From assembly GCA_016212425.1 (NCBI GenBank), contig JACRGJ010000102.1:1-58510 (forward strand): DNA of 58,510 nt, written 5' to 3'. The notes under the pieces were generated by a model. The model worked only from the letters and a program-made list of their open reading frames with translations. It was not told the origin of the DNA and searched no databases. Positions within the stretch are counted from its first letter, which is position 1. Each line of letters starts with the position of its first letter. Positions 37,908-46,102 of the stretch are shown in pieces. This DNA comes from Micrococcales bacterium (lineage in GTDB: Bacteria > Actinomycetota > Actinomycetes > Actinomycetales > Microbacteriaceae). A program made the position numbers and the translations under genes.

Positions 37908-39092
37908 TCAACCCAGCGAACGGGAAGCCGCGACGGCGGCCCTGGCCCGCTCGACGACCGCCGGCAGCACCTCGAGCAGCGCGTCGACCTCGGCGGTCGT
38001 CGTCGTGCCGCCCAGCGTCATCCGCAGCGCGCCCCGCGCCGTCGTCTCATCCAGACCCATCGCCATGAGCACCGGGGAGGGGCTCGTGACGCCCGCGCGG
38101 CACGCCGCGCCGGTCGACACCGCGAACCCGGCGGCGTCGAGGAGGTACAGCAGCCCGTCTCCGTCGGCCCCCGCGACGGTGATGTGCGCGTTGCCGGGAA
38201 GGCGCCCTCCCGGATCGGGATCACCGCGCAGGGTCGCGTCCGGCACGCGCTCCCGGATGCCGCGGAGGAGGCGGTCGCGGAGGGCCGCGACCCGGGGGGC
38301 GGTCTCCGGCAGCTCCCGAGCCGCCAGCTCGGCGGCGAGGCCGAGCGCCACCGCGCCGGCCGCGTCCTCCGTGCCCGAGCGCCCGCGCTGCTGGTCGCCT
38401 CCGTGCAGCAGAGGTTCGACGCTCCACTCCCGGCCCAGGATCAGGGCGCCGGTGCTGACCGGCGCGCCGAGCTTGTGTCCCGCGATGCTCAGCGCCGCGA
38501 TGCCGCTCGTCCGGAACGCGACCGGCACCTGGCCGACCGCCCCGATGCCGTCGACGTGCACCGGCACCCCGTGGCGCGCGGCGAGCGCGGCGAGCTCGCG
38601 GATCGGCTGCACCGTCCCGACCTCGTTGCTCGCCCACACCGTGCTCACCAGCGCCACCTCGCGCGGATGCGCATCCAGCGCCGCCGCAGCGGCGGCGAGA
38701 TCCAGCCGGCCGAGGGCGTCCAGCGGGATCCACTGCACCTCGGCGGCCTCGTGCCGTGCGAGCCACGCCACGCTCTCCGTCGTCGCCGCGTGCTCCCCGC
38801 GGGGCACCAGGATGCGCCGCCGCGCGGGGTCGGCCGCGCGCCGCGCCCAGTACAGCCCCTTGATCCCGAGGTTCACGGCCTCGGTGCCGCCTGCGGTGAG
38901 CAGCACCTCGACCGGGTCCGCGTCGAGCGCGGCCGCCACCTGCTCCCTTCCGGTTTCGACGAGATCCCGCGCCGACTGCCCCGCCCGGTGGCTCGAAGAC
39001 GGGTTGCCCACCGAGCGCAGCGCCCGCGCGTACGCCTCCAGCACCTCGGTGCGCAGCGGCGTCGTCGCCGCGTGGTCGAGGTAGACGGTCAC
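37908..39092 (-). CDS. Cysteine desulfurase (NifS/IscS-like)
   Basis: A 394-residue PLP enzyme that takes sulfur from cysteine for tRNA thiolation and perhaps Fe-S assembly. It opens with VYLDHAATTPL, the PLP lysine is in SIAGHKLGAPVSTGAL, and the active-site Cys loop is TGAACRAGVTSPSPVLMAMG. The likely client is MnmA, encoded downstream on the same strand. The GTG start has GACAAT ending six bases upstream. The length is normal for this group. Confidence 0.94.
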   Translation of the reverse strand: MTVYLDHAATTPLRTEVLEAYARALRSVGNPSSSHRAGQSARDLVETGREQVAAALDADPVEVLLTAGGTEAVNLGIKGLYWARRAADPARRRILVPRGEHAATTESVAWLARHEAAEVQWIPLDALGRLDLAAAAAALDAHPREVALVSTVWASNEVGTVQPIRELAALAARHGVPVHVDGIGAVGQVPVAFRTSGIAALSIAGHKLGAPVSTGALILGREWSVEPLLHGGDQQRGRSGTEDAAGAVALGLAAELAARELPETAPRVAALRDRLLRGIRERVPDATLRGDPDPGGRLPGNAHITVAGADGDGLLYLLDAAGFAVSTGAACRAGVTSPSPVLMAMGLDETTARGALRMTLGGTTTTAEVDALLEVLPAVVERARAAVAASRSLG

Positions 39093-39098
39093 GGCTCC

Positions 39099-39104
39099 AT
39101 TGTC
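39099..39104 (-). promoter_or_regulatory. -10 box of the cysteine desulfurase gene (GACAAT)
   Basis: On the minus strand GACAAT ends 6 bases before the GTG. The first base departs from TANNNT, but spacing is the same as at neighbouring genes. Confidence 0.35.
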
Positions 39105-39166
39105 GCGGGGTGAAGCGGGGGCGCGAGCGCTGGCCGGCGCCGTCCGGGGCGGGCGGCGCGCGTCGG

Positions 39167-39172
39167 TAGTCT
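39167..39172 (+). promoter_or_regulatory. -10 box of glgX (TAGTCT)
   Basis: TAGTCT ends 6 bases before the glgX ATG, predicting a leaderless transcript. Confidence 0.5.
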
Positions 39173-39178
39173 CGAGGG

Positions 39179-41221
39179 ATGACCGCCGATCCGCTGCGCG
39201 ATCTCGGCGTGCGCAGCGGTGAGGAGGGCGGCACCATCCGCGTCTGGAGCGGATCGGCCACCGCGCTGGAGCTGCGGGTGTACGACGACCGCGACATCGA
39301 CTGGGTCACCGCGACGGTGCCGCTCACCCGCGACGAGGCGGGGGTCTGGTCCGGCTCGGCCCCCGGGCTGCGCCCGGGCGCGCGGTACGGACTGCGCGCG
39401 GAGGGGCCGCGCGGCCCGCTGCACGCCTTCGACGCCGACCGCATCCTGCTCGACCCCTACGCGCGCGGTCTGGTGCGCACCCCATCGGGGCAGTGGCGGG
39501 GGTACGTGCAGGAGGACGCGTTCGACTGGGGCGGATCGGCCAAGCCCGGCACGCCGCTCGACCGGACGGTCCTCTACGAGGCGCACACGAAGGGGCTCAC
39601 CCGCCGAAATCCGGCCGTGCCGGAGGCGCTGCGGGGCACGTACGCGGGCCTCGCGCATCCGTCGACGATCGAGTACCTGCACGCCCTCGGCGTGACCGCG
39701 GTCGAGCTGCTGCCGGTGCAGCAGTTCACCACCGAGCGGCGCCTGCAGAAGATGGGCAAGGTCAACTACTGGGGTTACAACACCCTGAACTTCTTCACCC
39801 CGCACTCGGCCTACGCCACCCGGGAGGCCCAGTTCGGCGGCACGGGCGCGGTGCTGCGGGAGTTCAAGGGCATGGTGCGCCTGCTGCACGAGGCGGGACT
39901 CGAGGTGATCCTCGACGTGGTGTACAACCACACCGCCGAGGAGGGCCGCGACGGCCCCACGACGAGCCTGCGCGGACTCGACGACGCCCACTACTACCGG
40001 CACGACGCCTCCGGCGCCTACCTCGACACCACCGGATGCGGCAACACGCTCGACACCGCCCAGGCCGCCGTGCAGCGTCTGGTGCTCGACTCGTTGCGCT
40101 ACTGGGCCGACGAGGTGCAGATCGACGGCTTCCGCTTCGACCTCATGGTCGCGCTCGGACGGGACGGGCACGACCGCTTCACGCCCGAGCATCCGCTGCT
40201 GCGCGCCGTCCTGGACGATCCGGTGCTCTCCCGGACCAAGCTCATCGCCGAGCCTTGGGACCTCGGGGCGGACGGCTGGCAGGTGGGGGGCTTCCCCGCC
40301 GGCTACTCGGAGTGGAACGACGGATTCCGCGACCGCATCCGTTCGTTCTGGCTGCGCGACGTCGCCGAGCAACGCGCTACGGGCGTCGCCGCGGAGGGAA
40401 TCGGCCCGCTCGCGCAGCGGATCGCGGGTTCGAGCGACGTGTTCTCGCTCGAGCGGGGCCCCCTCGCCTCCGTCGACTACGTCACCGCGCACGACGGCTT
40501 CACCGCCCACGACCTCGTCGCCTACGACCACAAGCACAACCGGGGCAACGGCGAGGGCAACCGCGACGGCAGTGACGACAACCGCTCCTACAATCACGGT
40601 GCCGAGGGGCCCACCCGCGATCGCGCGATCCTCGCCGCGCGGCGGAGGGCCATCCGCAACCTGCTCGGCACCCTGCTGCTGAGCGCCGGGGTGCCGATGA
40701 TCACCGCCGGTGACGAGTACGGGCGGACACAGCAGGGCAACAACAACGCCTACTGCCAGGACGGCGAACTGGTCTGGCTCAGCTGGGAGCTCGACAGCTG
40801 GGAGCGGGATCTGCTGGAGGTCACCCGCACCCTCACCCGGCTGCGACGCGACAACCCCGCGCTGCGCCCGGTGCGCTTCGGGCGGTGGGGCGAGACCACC
40901 CTCAGCGCGACCCAGATGGACTGGTACAACACCCAGGGCCAGGCGATGTCGATGGCGGATTGGAAATCCCCCGCCGAGCGCACCCTGCAGTACCTCGCCG
41001 CCTCGACACCGGAGTTCGAGGAGTTCAACCGGATCCTGCTCGTCGTGCACGGGCGCGAGACCCCGGTGACCGTGACGCTGCCGGCGCACGAGGGGGTCGC
41101 GGGCTACACCCTCAAGTGGGACTCCTCGCACGACGACATCTCCGGCCTCGCCGCCGAGTTCCGCCCGGGCGACGAGTACCGGGTGGGGTCGACCTCGATG
41201 CAGCTCTTCGTCGCCCACTGA
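39179..41221 (+). CDS. glgX: Glycogen debranching enzyme GlgX (isoamylase family)
   Basis: A 680-residue GH13 enzyme that removes the short branches left by GlgP on glycogen. The order is a CBM48 domain (residues about 8-100), then the catalytic barrel with VNYWGYNTLNFFTPHSAYA, VILDVVYNHTAEEG, the nucleophile motif DGFRFDLMVALG, the acid-base LIAEPWDLG, and YVTAHDGFTAHDLV. The GlgX-specific HNRGNGEGNRDG loop is present. It is followed after two bases by ybaK. glgP, on the opposite strand, lies 0.7 kb away. Confidence 0.95.
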   Translation: MTADPLRDLGVRSGEEGGTIRVWSGSATALELRVYDDRDIDWVTATVPLTRDEAGVWSGSAPGLRPGARYGLRAEGPRGPLHAFDADRILLDPYARGLVRTPSGQWRGYVQEDAFDWGGSAKPGTPLDRTVLYEAHTKGLTRRNPAVPEALRGTYAGLAHPSTIEYLHALGVTAVELLPVQQFTTERRLQKMGKVNYWGYNTLNFFTPHSAYATREAQFGGTGAVLREFKGMVRLLHEAGLEVILDVVYNHTAEEGRDGPTTSLRGLDDAHYYRHDASGAYLDTTGCGNTLDTAQAAVQRLVLDSLRYWADEVQIDGFRFDLMVALGRDGHDRFTPEHPLLRAVLDDPVLSRTKLIAEPWDLGADGWQVGGFPAGYSEWNDGFRDRIRSFWLRDVAEQRATGVAAEGIGPLAQRIAGSSDVFSLERGPLASVDYVTAHDGFTAHDLVAYDHKHNRGNGEGNRDGSDDNRSYNHGAEGPTRDRAILAARRRAIRNLLGTLLLSAGVPMITAGDEYGRTQQGNNNAYCQDGELVWLSWELDSWERDLLEVTRTLTRLRRDNPALRPVRFGRWGETTLSATQMDWYNTQGQAMSMADWKSPAERTLQYLAASTPEFEEFNRILLVVHGRETPVTVTLPAHEGVAGYTLKWDSSHDDISGLAAEFRPGDEYRVGSTSMQLFVAH

Positions 41222-41223
41222 TC

Positions 41224-41694
41224 GTGAGGGGCACCCCGGCCACGACCGCCCTGCGGACCGCGGGGATCCCCTTCCTGGAGCACTCCTACGCCCACGACCC
41301 GCGCGCCGCCGGCTTCGGGATCGCGGCGGTGGAGGCGCTCGGCGTGGCTGCCGACCGGGTGTTCAAGACGCTCGTCGCCCAGGTCGACGGTGTGCTCGCC
41401 GTCGGGGTGGTCCCGGTGCGCGGGAGGCTCGATCTCCGGGTTTTCGCGGCGACGCTGGGCGGCACGTACGCGGCGATGGCGGATGCGGTGGTCGCCGAGC
41501 GCCGCACCGGCTACGTGCGGGGCGGGATCTCACCCGTCGGCCAGCGGCATCCGCTCCGCACGGTGGTCGACGAATCGGCGCTGCTCTGGGACACCGTCTT
41601 CGTGAGCGGCGGCCGCCGCGGACTCGAGCTCGAGATCGCCCCCGCGGATCTCCTCCGCGCGGTCGGGGCGACGACCGCCGCCATCACCCGCTGA
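41224..41694 (+). CDS. ybaK: YbaK/EbsC-type aminoacyl-tRNA deacylase
   Basis: A 156-residue trans-editing protein; the YbaK group hydrolyses Cys-tRNA(Pro) and Cys-tRNA(Cys). Landmarks are the DRVFKTLVAQVDG strand with the conserved lysine near residue 45, GYVRGGISPVGQRHPLRTVVDE, and VSGGRRGLELEIAPADLL. The GTG start follows the glgX stop by two bases, so it depends on glgX translation. Why an editing enzyme is cotranscribed with glgX is not clear. Confidence 0.92.
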   Translation: MRGTPATTALRTAGIPFLEHSYAHDPRAAGFGIAAVEALGVAADRVFKTLVAQVDGVLAVGVVPVRGRLDLRVFAATLGGTYAAMADAVVAERRTGYVRGGISPVGQRHPLRTVVDESALLWDTVFVSGGRRGLELEIAPADLLRAVGATTAAITR

Positions 41695-41757
41695 CGCTCG
41701 CCGCCCCTCCCGCTCGTTCAGATGGCGCAGAAGGGGTGGCGCGCGCGGTCAGGTGAA

Positions 41758-41775
41758 CCAATTGGGGGGAATGAG
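41758..41775 (+). repeat. Third copy of the CCAATTGGGG-N-GARTGAG motif
   Basis: CCAATTGGGG followed by GGAATGAG. It matches the arms of the inverted repeat at 1-59 at 16-17 of 18 positions. Here it lies alone, 64 bases after the ybaK stop. Confidence 0.7.
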
Positions 41776-41794
41776 CGCGAGGGGGCTCCTGGGC

Positions 41795-41889
41795 GCGGCT
41801 CGCGGCTCGCGGCTCGTGGGCGCGGCTCGCGGCTCGTGGGCGCGGCTCGCGGCTCGCGGCTCGCGGCTCGCGGCTCGCGGCTCGCGGCC
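41795..41889 (+). repeat. Heptamer array (GCGGCTC), eleven units in three blocks
   Basis: Three units, then GTGGGC, two units, GTGGGC, then six units and a partial one. All complete units are identical. The array ends three bases before the glgP stop codon at 41893, in the gap between convergent ybaK and glgP. Perfect tandem units of this kind change number by replication slippage. Confidence 0.9.
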
Positions 41890-41892
41890 AAG

Positions 41893-44448
41893 CTAGTGGG
41901 CGATGGCGACGAGGCCCAGCTCGGCCGGAGAGGCGAGCAGGGCGTTCTTCGGGATGACCCGCACGGTGTAGCCGAAGCCGCCGGCGCGGGCGAACTCGAT
42001 CGTGCCCGAGAACACCGCCGGCGACCCGGCCGGGTGCGTCTCCAATTGCAAGGGCACGTGCGTGACGTCGGTCAGCTCGTCGCCCTCGCGGCTGCGGCCG
42101 TGCACGAGCTCCACCTCCACGTCGTCCGGCTCGAGCGATCCGAGGTCGACGAAGGCGCGCACCTGCAGGTGCTCACCCACCTGGGGCGTCGCATCCACCC
42201 CACCCGACTCGACGTGGGTGACGTGCACGCCGCCCCAGGCCGCCGACATCCGTTGCACCCAGGCCGCCAGCTCGCGGGCAGGCCGGTACTTCTGCGCCGA
42301 CACCCGGCGTTGCGCGGCCGCTGCGGGAAGGTAGAGACGCTCGACGTACTCGCGCACCATCCGGTCGGCCGAGAGCTCGGGCGAGAGGGTGGCGAGGGTG
42401 TGGCGGATGCTCTCCACCCAGCGCGTCGGCACGCCGTCCTCGCCCCGGTCGTAGAAGCGCGGGGCGATCTGGTGCTCGATGAGGTCGTAGAGCGACGCCG
42501 CCTCCAGGGCGTCGCGCTCCGCCGAGTCCCCCGCACTGTCCGCGGAGGGGATCGCCCAGCCGTTCTCGTCGTCGAAGTACTCGTTCCACCAGCCGTCGAG
42601 GATCGACAGGTTCAGTGAGCCGTTGAGGGCCGCCTTCATGCCCGACGTGCCGCACGCCTCGAGCGGACGCAGCGGATTGTTCAGCCAGATGTCGGTGCCC
42701 GGGTAGAGCCGCTGCGCCATCGCGATGTCGTAGTTCGGGAGGAAGACGATGCGCTCGCGCACATCCTTCTCCTGCGTGAACTCCACCAGCCGCTGGATCA
42801 GCCGCTTGCCCTCGTCGTCGGCCGGGTGGGACTTGCCGGCGATGACGAGCTGGATGGGGCGCTCCGGATGCGTCAGCAGCTCCCGCAGGCGCTCCGGGTC
42901 GTGCAGCATCAGCGTGAGCCGCTTGTAGGTGGGCACCCGACGGGCGAAACCGATCGTCAGCACCTCGGGGTCGAGCAGGCTGCCGAACCAGGACGGCGCG
43001 ACAGTGCCCGGGTTCTCCTCGTTCCAGGCCGACCGGACCCGGACGCGGGCGTCGCCGACGAGCTGCTCCCGCAGCTGCCGGCGTAACTGCCACAGCTCGC
43101 CGTCGCTCACTGCGCCGGAAGCCCAGTCGGCGCGGGTCGAGTCCTCGTCGCCGAGCCGGTCCCCCGCGAGGCGACGCACCCGCTCGTCCGTCCAGGTGGG
43201 AGCGTGCACGCCGTTCGTGACCGAGGTGATCGGCACGTCGTCCGTGTCGAAGCCCGGCCACAGCCCGCCGAACATCTGCCGGCTGACCTCGCCGTGCAAT
43301 CGGGAGACGCCGTTCGCGCGCTGCGCGAGACGCAGTCCCATGATCGCCATGTTGAAATAGCCGGCGCTGCCCCCCGGGTAGTCCTCCGCACCGAGGGCGA
43401 GCACGTCGCCGACGTCGATGCCGGGCAGCAGGTCGCCGGAGAAGTAGCGCTCCACGAGTGCCGCGTCGAAGCGGTCGATACCCGCCGGCACCGGGGTATG
43501 CGTGGTGAACACCGTGCTCGCGCGGACCGCGCGCAGCGCCTCGGCGAAGCTCAGTCCGGTGGCGACGAGGTCGCAGATGCGGTCAAGGCCCTGGAATCCG
43601 GCGTGACCCTCGTTGGTGTGGAACACCTCCGCATCCGGCAGCCCCTCCTGCGCGGTGAACAGCTTCACCGCGCGGGCTCCGCCGATGCCCAGCAGCATCT
43701 CCTGCAGCAGTCGGTGCTCGCCTCCGCCGCCGTAGAGCCGATCGGTGATGCCGCGCAGCGCCTCGTCGTTCTCCGGGATGTCGGTGTCCAGCAGCAGCAG
43801 CGGCACCCGTCCGACCTGCAGCCGCCACACCCGCGCGACCAGCGCGCGACCCTCCGGCAGGGCGAGGGTGACCTGCGCGGCGGTGCCGTCGGGGTTGCGC
43901 AGCACCGACATCGGCAACCCGTCCGGATCGAGCACCGGGTAGCTCTCCTGTTGCCAGCCGTCCCGGGAGATCGACTGCCGGAAGTAGCCCGCACGGTAGA
44001 ACAGTCCGACACCGACGATCGGCACGCCGAGGTCGGATGCGCTCTCCAGGTGATCACCGGCCAGGATGCCCAGGCCTCCCGAGTACTGCGGGAGCGCCGC
44101 GGCGATGCCGAACTCCGGGGAGAAGTACGCGATGGTCTTCGCCGAGTCCTCCCCGAGGCCCTGATACCAGCGCGGCTCGGAGAGGTAGGTGTGCAGTTCG
44201 TCGCACAGCGCGTTCGCGCGGCGCACGAACCCCTCGTCGGCGGCCAACTGGGCCAGACGGGAGTTGGAGACCTCGCCGAGCAGGCCGACCGGGTCGCGGC
44301 TGGCGTCCCACACCGCCGGGTCGATCTCCCGGAAAAGCCACTGCGTCGGCTGGTGCCACGACCACCGGAGATTGGTCGCCAGCTCGTCGAGGGCGGAGAG
44401 CGCGGGAGGGAGGACGGTCCTGACGGTGAAACGTCGAATGGCCTTCAC
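41893..44448 (-). CDS. glgP: Alpha-glucan (glycogen/maltodextrin) phosphorylase
   Basis: An 851-residue PLP enzyme that releases glucose-1-phosphate from glycogen. It belongs to the actinobacterial/archaeal short type. The PLP-binding lysine is in ACGTSGMKAALNGSLN (about residue 600). Other landmarks are AYFSPEFGIAAALPQYSGGLG near residue 100, FHTNEGHAGF and FTTHTPVPAG. The N-terminal domain is DUF3417 (SALDELATNLRWSWH). The start is GTG with a TAGGGT box seven bases upstream. It is divergent from glgE-glgB but separated from it by the SipW cassette. Confidence 0.95.
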   Translation of the reverse strand: MKAIRRFTVRTVLPPALSALDELATNLRWSWHQPTQWLFREIDPAVWDASRDPVGLLGEVSNSRLAQLAADEGFVRRANALCDELHTYLSEPRWYQGLGEDSAKTIAYFSPEFGIAAALPQYSGGLGILAGDHLESASDLGVPIVGVGLFYRAGYFRQSISRDGWQQESYPVLDPDGLPMSVLRNPDGTAAQVTLALPEGRALVARVWRLQVGRVPLLLLDTDIPENDEALRGITDRLYGGGGEHRLLQEMLLGIGGARAVKLFTAQEGLPDAEVFHTNEGHAGFQGLDRICDLVATGLSFAEALRAVRASTVFTTHTPVPAGIDRFDAALVERYFSGDLLPGIDVGDVLALGAEDYPGGSAGYFNMAIMGLRLAQRANGVSRLHGEVSRQMFGGLWPGFDTDDVPITSVTNGVHAPTWTDERVRRLAGDRLGDEDSTRADWASGAVSDGELWQLRRQLREQLVGDARVRVRSAWNEENPGTVAPSWFGSLLDPEVLTIGFARRVPTYKRLTLMLHDPERLRELLTHPERPIQLVIAGKSHPADDEGKRLIQRLVEFTQEKDVRERIVFLPNYDIAMAQRLYPGTDIWLNNPLRPLEACGTSGMKAALNGSLNLSILDGWWNEYFDDENGWAIPSADSAGDSAERDALEAASLYDLIEHQIAPRFYDRGEDGVPTRWVESIRHTLATLSPELSADRMVREYVERLYLPAAAAQRRVSAQKYRPARELAAWVQRMSAAWGGVHVTHVESGGVDATPQVGEHLQVRAFVDLGSLEPDDVEVELVHGRSREGDELTDVTHVPLQLETHPAGSPAVFSGTIEFARAGGFGYTVRVIPKNALLASPAELGLVAIAH

Positions 44449-44455
44449 GGCGTCA

Positions 44456-44461
44456 ACCCTA
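44456..44461 (-). promoter_or_regulatory. -10 box of glgP (TAGGGT)
   Basis: On the minus strand TAGGGT ends 7 bases before the GTG start, so glgP has its own promoter downstream of the SipW cassette. Confidence 0.45.
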
Positions 44462-44474
44462 GGGGGTGAGGGAC

Positions 44475-44511
44475 GGGCCGGATGCCGCCCCGAGCACCGC
44501 CGTCCGGGCCC
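44475..44511 (-). terminator. Stem-loop at the end of the SipW cassette
   Basis: GGGCC-CGGA and TCCGGCCC pair with one bulged base right after the signal peptidase stop codon on the minus strand. It separates the cassette from glgP on the same strand. Confidence 0.45.
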
Positions 44512-44512
44512 G

Positions 44513-45181
44513 CTAGGGGGACTCGACGAGGGTCGCCGGGCCGGCCGTGGCGCGTCGACGTGCCCGCACCGTGCCGACCGCGTGGGAGACCACCATGCCG
44601 CCCGCGTAGAGGAAGAGGAGCGCGGCGGCGATCGGGATCACGGTGGCGCGCATGTCGCCGTTCACGACGTTGTTGACCCAGCCGATGAGCGGGATCGAGT
44701 ACCACACGGTCCCCCGCACCTGCACCGGCCGCACCACCGGGTCGGCGGTGTCGTTCGCGTCGCCCTTCGTGACGAAGCTCACCTTGCCCCCGGCCCGGTC
44801 GGGCTGCTGGATGCCGATGACGCGGTGCGTGACCACCTCGGGTCGGCCGGACTTGAGCTGGTAGGTCATGACATCGCCGATGCGCACGTCCGCGGTCGCG
44901 ACGGGCTTGACGACGACGAGGGTCCCCGGCGGCAGCGAGGGCTCCATGGAGGCGGTGACGATCGTGTACGGCGTGGATCCGCTGACGGCGGGGACGCCGA
45001 TGACCAGGGCGGCGAGCAGCAGCACGAACCCGAGCAGCCCCATGCTGGCCCCCAGACCGAGGTAGTGCAGCAGCCCCTTCCGCTTCTCGGGCTTCGTGGT
45101 GGGCGCGGGCGCGAGGATCGGCGTCTGGCCGGCGGGCGGCTGATCCGGGCGTGGGGCTGGCGGGGCGGTGAGGATGCTCAT
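44513..45181 (-). CDS. SipW-type (ER-type Ser/His) signal peptidase I
   Basis: A 222-residue membrane protease. A Pro-rich cytoplasmic head (residues 1-35) precedes one helix (about 45-66), then the catalytic serine in TASMEPSLPPG (Ser78), the histidine that replaces the usual lysine in VVTHRVIG (His119), and the conserved KGDAND (Asp141). A second helix (about 185-205) anchors the C-terminus. The Ser/His dyad defines the SipW/archaeal/ER class, which cuts signal peptides of secreted fibre proteins. It ends a minus-strand group whose upstream genes encode such proteins, so these are its likely substrates. GGAG lies eight bases before the ATG. Confidence 0.92.
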   Translation of the reverse strand: MSILTAPPAPRPDQPPAGQTPILAPAPTTKPEKRKGLLHYLGLGASMGLLGFVLLLAALVIGVPAVSGSTPYTIVTASMEPSLPPGTLVVVKPVATADVRIGDVMTYQLKSGRPEVVTHRVIGIQQPDRAGGKVSFVTKGDANDTADPVVRPVQVRGTVWYSIPLIGWVNNVVNGDMRATVIPIAAALLFLYAGGMVVSHAVGTVRARRRATAGPATLVESP

Positions 45182-45247
45182 AGTCGGGTCTCCGGTTTCG
45201 GGTCGGATCTTCGGTCGATCGGTTGGGTCGGGTGGTCAGGTGGTGGT

Positions 45248-46102
45248 TCAGCGCCGGGCGGCGGCACGCCGCCGGCGGCCGAGGAGCTGCGTGCCGAATC
45301 CGCCGAGGAGGAGCGCGGCGAGCCAGAGCGCGACGTCCCACTCCTGGTAGAAGCGACCCGTGTTGGCGCTCGCGACGAGGCGTCGGGTCGGGAGCGGGGC
45401 CGGGGTCGTCGTCGGCGAACCGCCCTCGACGGTGATCGTGGAGCCGCCATCGGAGAGGGGCAGCCAGCCACTGGGCGAGGTGCCGAACACCGCGGTGCCG
45501 CGCGCCGCGCGTCGCCCCTCGCCGGACCCGAGGCCCGGGAAGCCGGCGATGCTCGACCCCAGGGTGGGGCAGCCGCTCCGGCCGAGCCCCTGCGGCTCAC
45601 CGCTCAGGGAGACGACCACCGTGAACGCGGCGGTGCCGCCCTGCCCGTGCAGTCCGTCGAGGTCTCCCAGCGCCGCCGTGAGGTCGACGCGGGCCGCGGT
45701 GCCGGCCGCGATGACCGGTCCCTCGGACAGGCGGGAGCACGGACGAGCCGACTGCAGCGCCACCGTCTCCCCCGGCCAACCGTCGAGGTCCGCGCGCAGG
45801 GAGAGCGCGTCGGCGAAGTCGACGTTGGTCGTCGTCGGGTCGCGGAGGGTGAGCCGGAGGTACCCCGCGGACGGGGCGTCGTTGCGCACCCAGAAGGAGC
45901 GGGTGATCGCGTCGTTCGGCACCAGGCGCGACGCACCGAACAGCGGGGCGGACAGGGACGGGGCGTAGCTGACGCCGTCGAGACTGACGGAGATCCCGGA
46001 GCCCGCAGCCCGCGCGGGGGCCACGCCGGTCAACCCGATGGAGACGGCCGCGAGGACGAGGGCTCCGGCTCCGATGGCGGCGCGGGTCGCTGCGGGGCGC
46101 AC
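45248..46102 (-). CDS. Secreted, C-terminally anchored protein of the SipW cassette
   Basis: A 284-residue protein. A signal peptide (residues about 1-32, cut near ARAAG) is followed by a beta-rich domain (SGISVSLDGVSYAPSLSAPLFG; FWVRNDAPSAGYLRLTLRDPT) that resembles the globular part of TasA/camelysin-type proteins. A Thr/Pro linker (GGSPTTTPAPLPTRR) leads to SANTGRFYQEWD, a hydrophobic helix and an RRRRAAARR tail. The layout is that of a cell-wall sorting signal, but the LPxTG is degenerate (SANTG), so it may simply be a membrane anchor. The GTG start directly abuts the stop of the gene before it. Confidence 0.72.
   Translation of the reverse strand: MRPAATRAAIGAGALVLAAVSIGLTGVAPARAAGSGISVSLDGVSYAPSLSAPLFGASRLVPNDAITRSFWVRNDAPSAGYLRLTLRDPTTTNVDFADALSLRADLDGWPGETVALQSARPCSRLSEGPVIAAGTAARVDLTAALGDLDGLHGQGGTAAFTVVVSLSGEPQGLGRSGCPTLGSSIAGFPGLGSGEGRRAARGTAVFGTSPSGWLPLSDGGSTITVEGGSPTTTPAPLPTRRLVASANTGRFYQEWDVALWLAALLLGGFGTQLLGRRRRAAARR

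Noticed and set aside
41795-41889. Possible CRISPR or REP-like array
   Set aside because: The units are seven-base tandem repeats with an identical six-base spacer, not long repeats with unique spacers.
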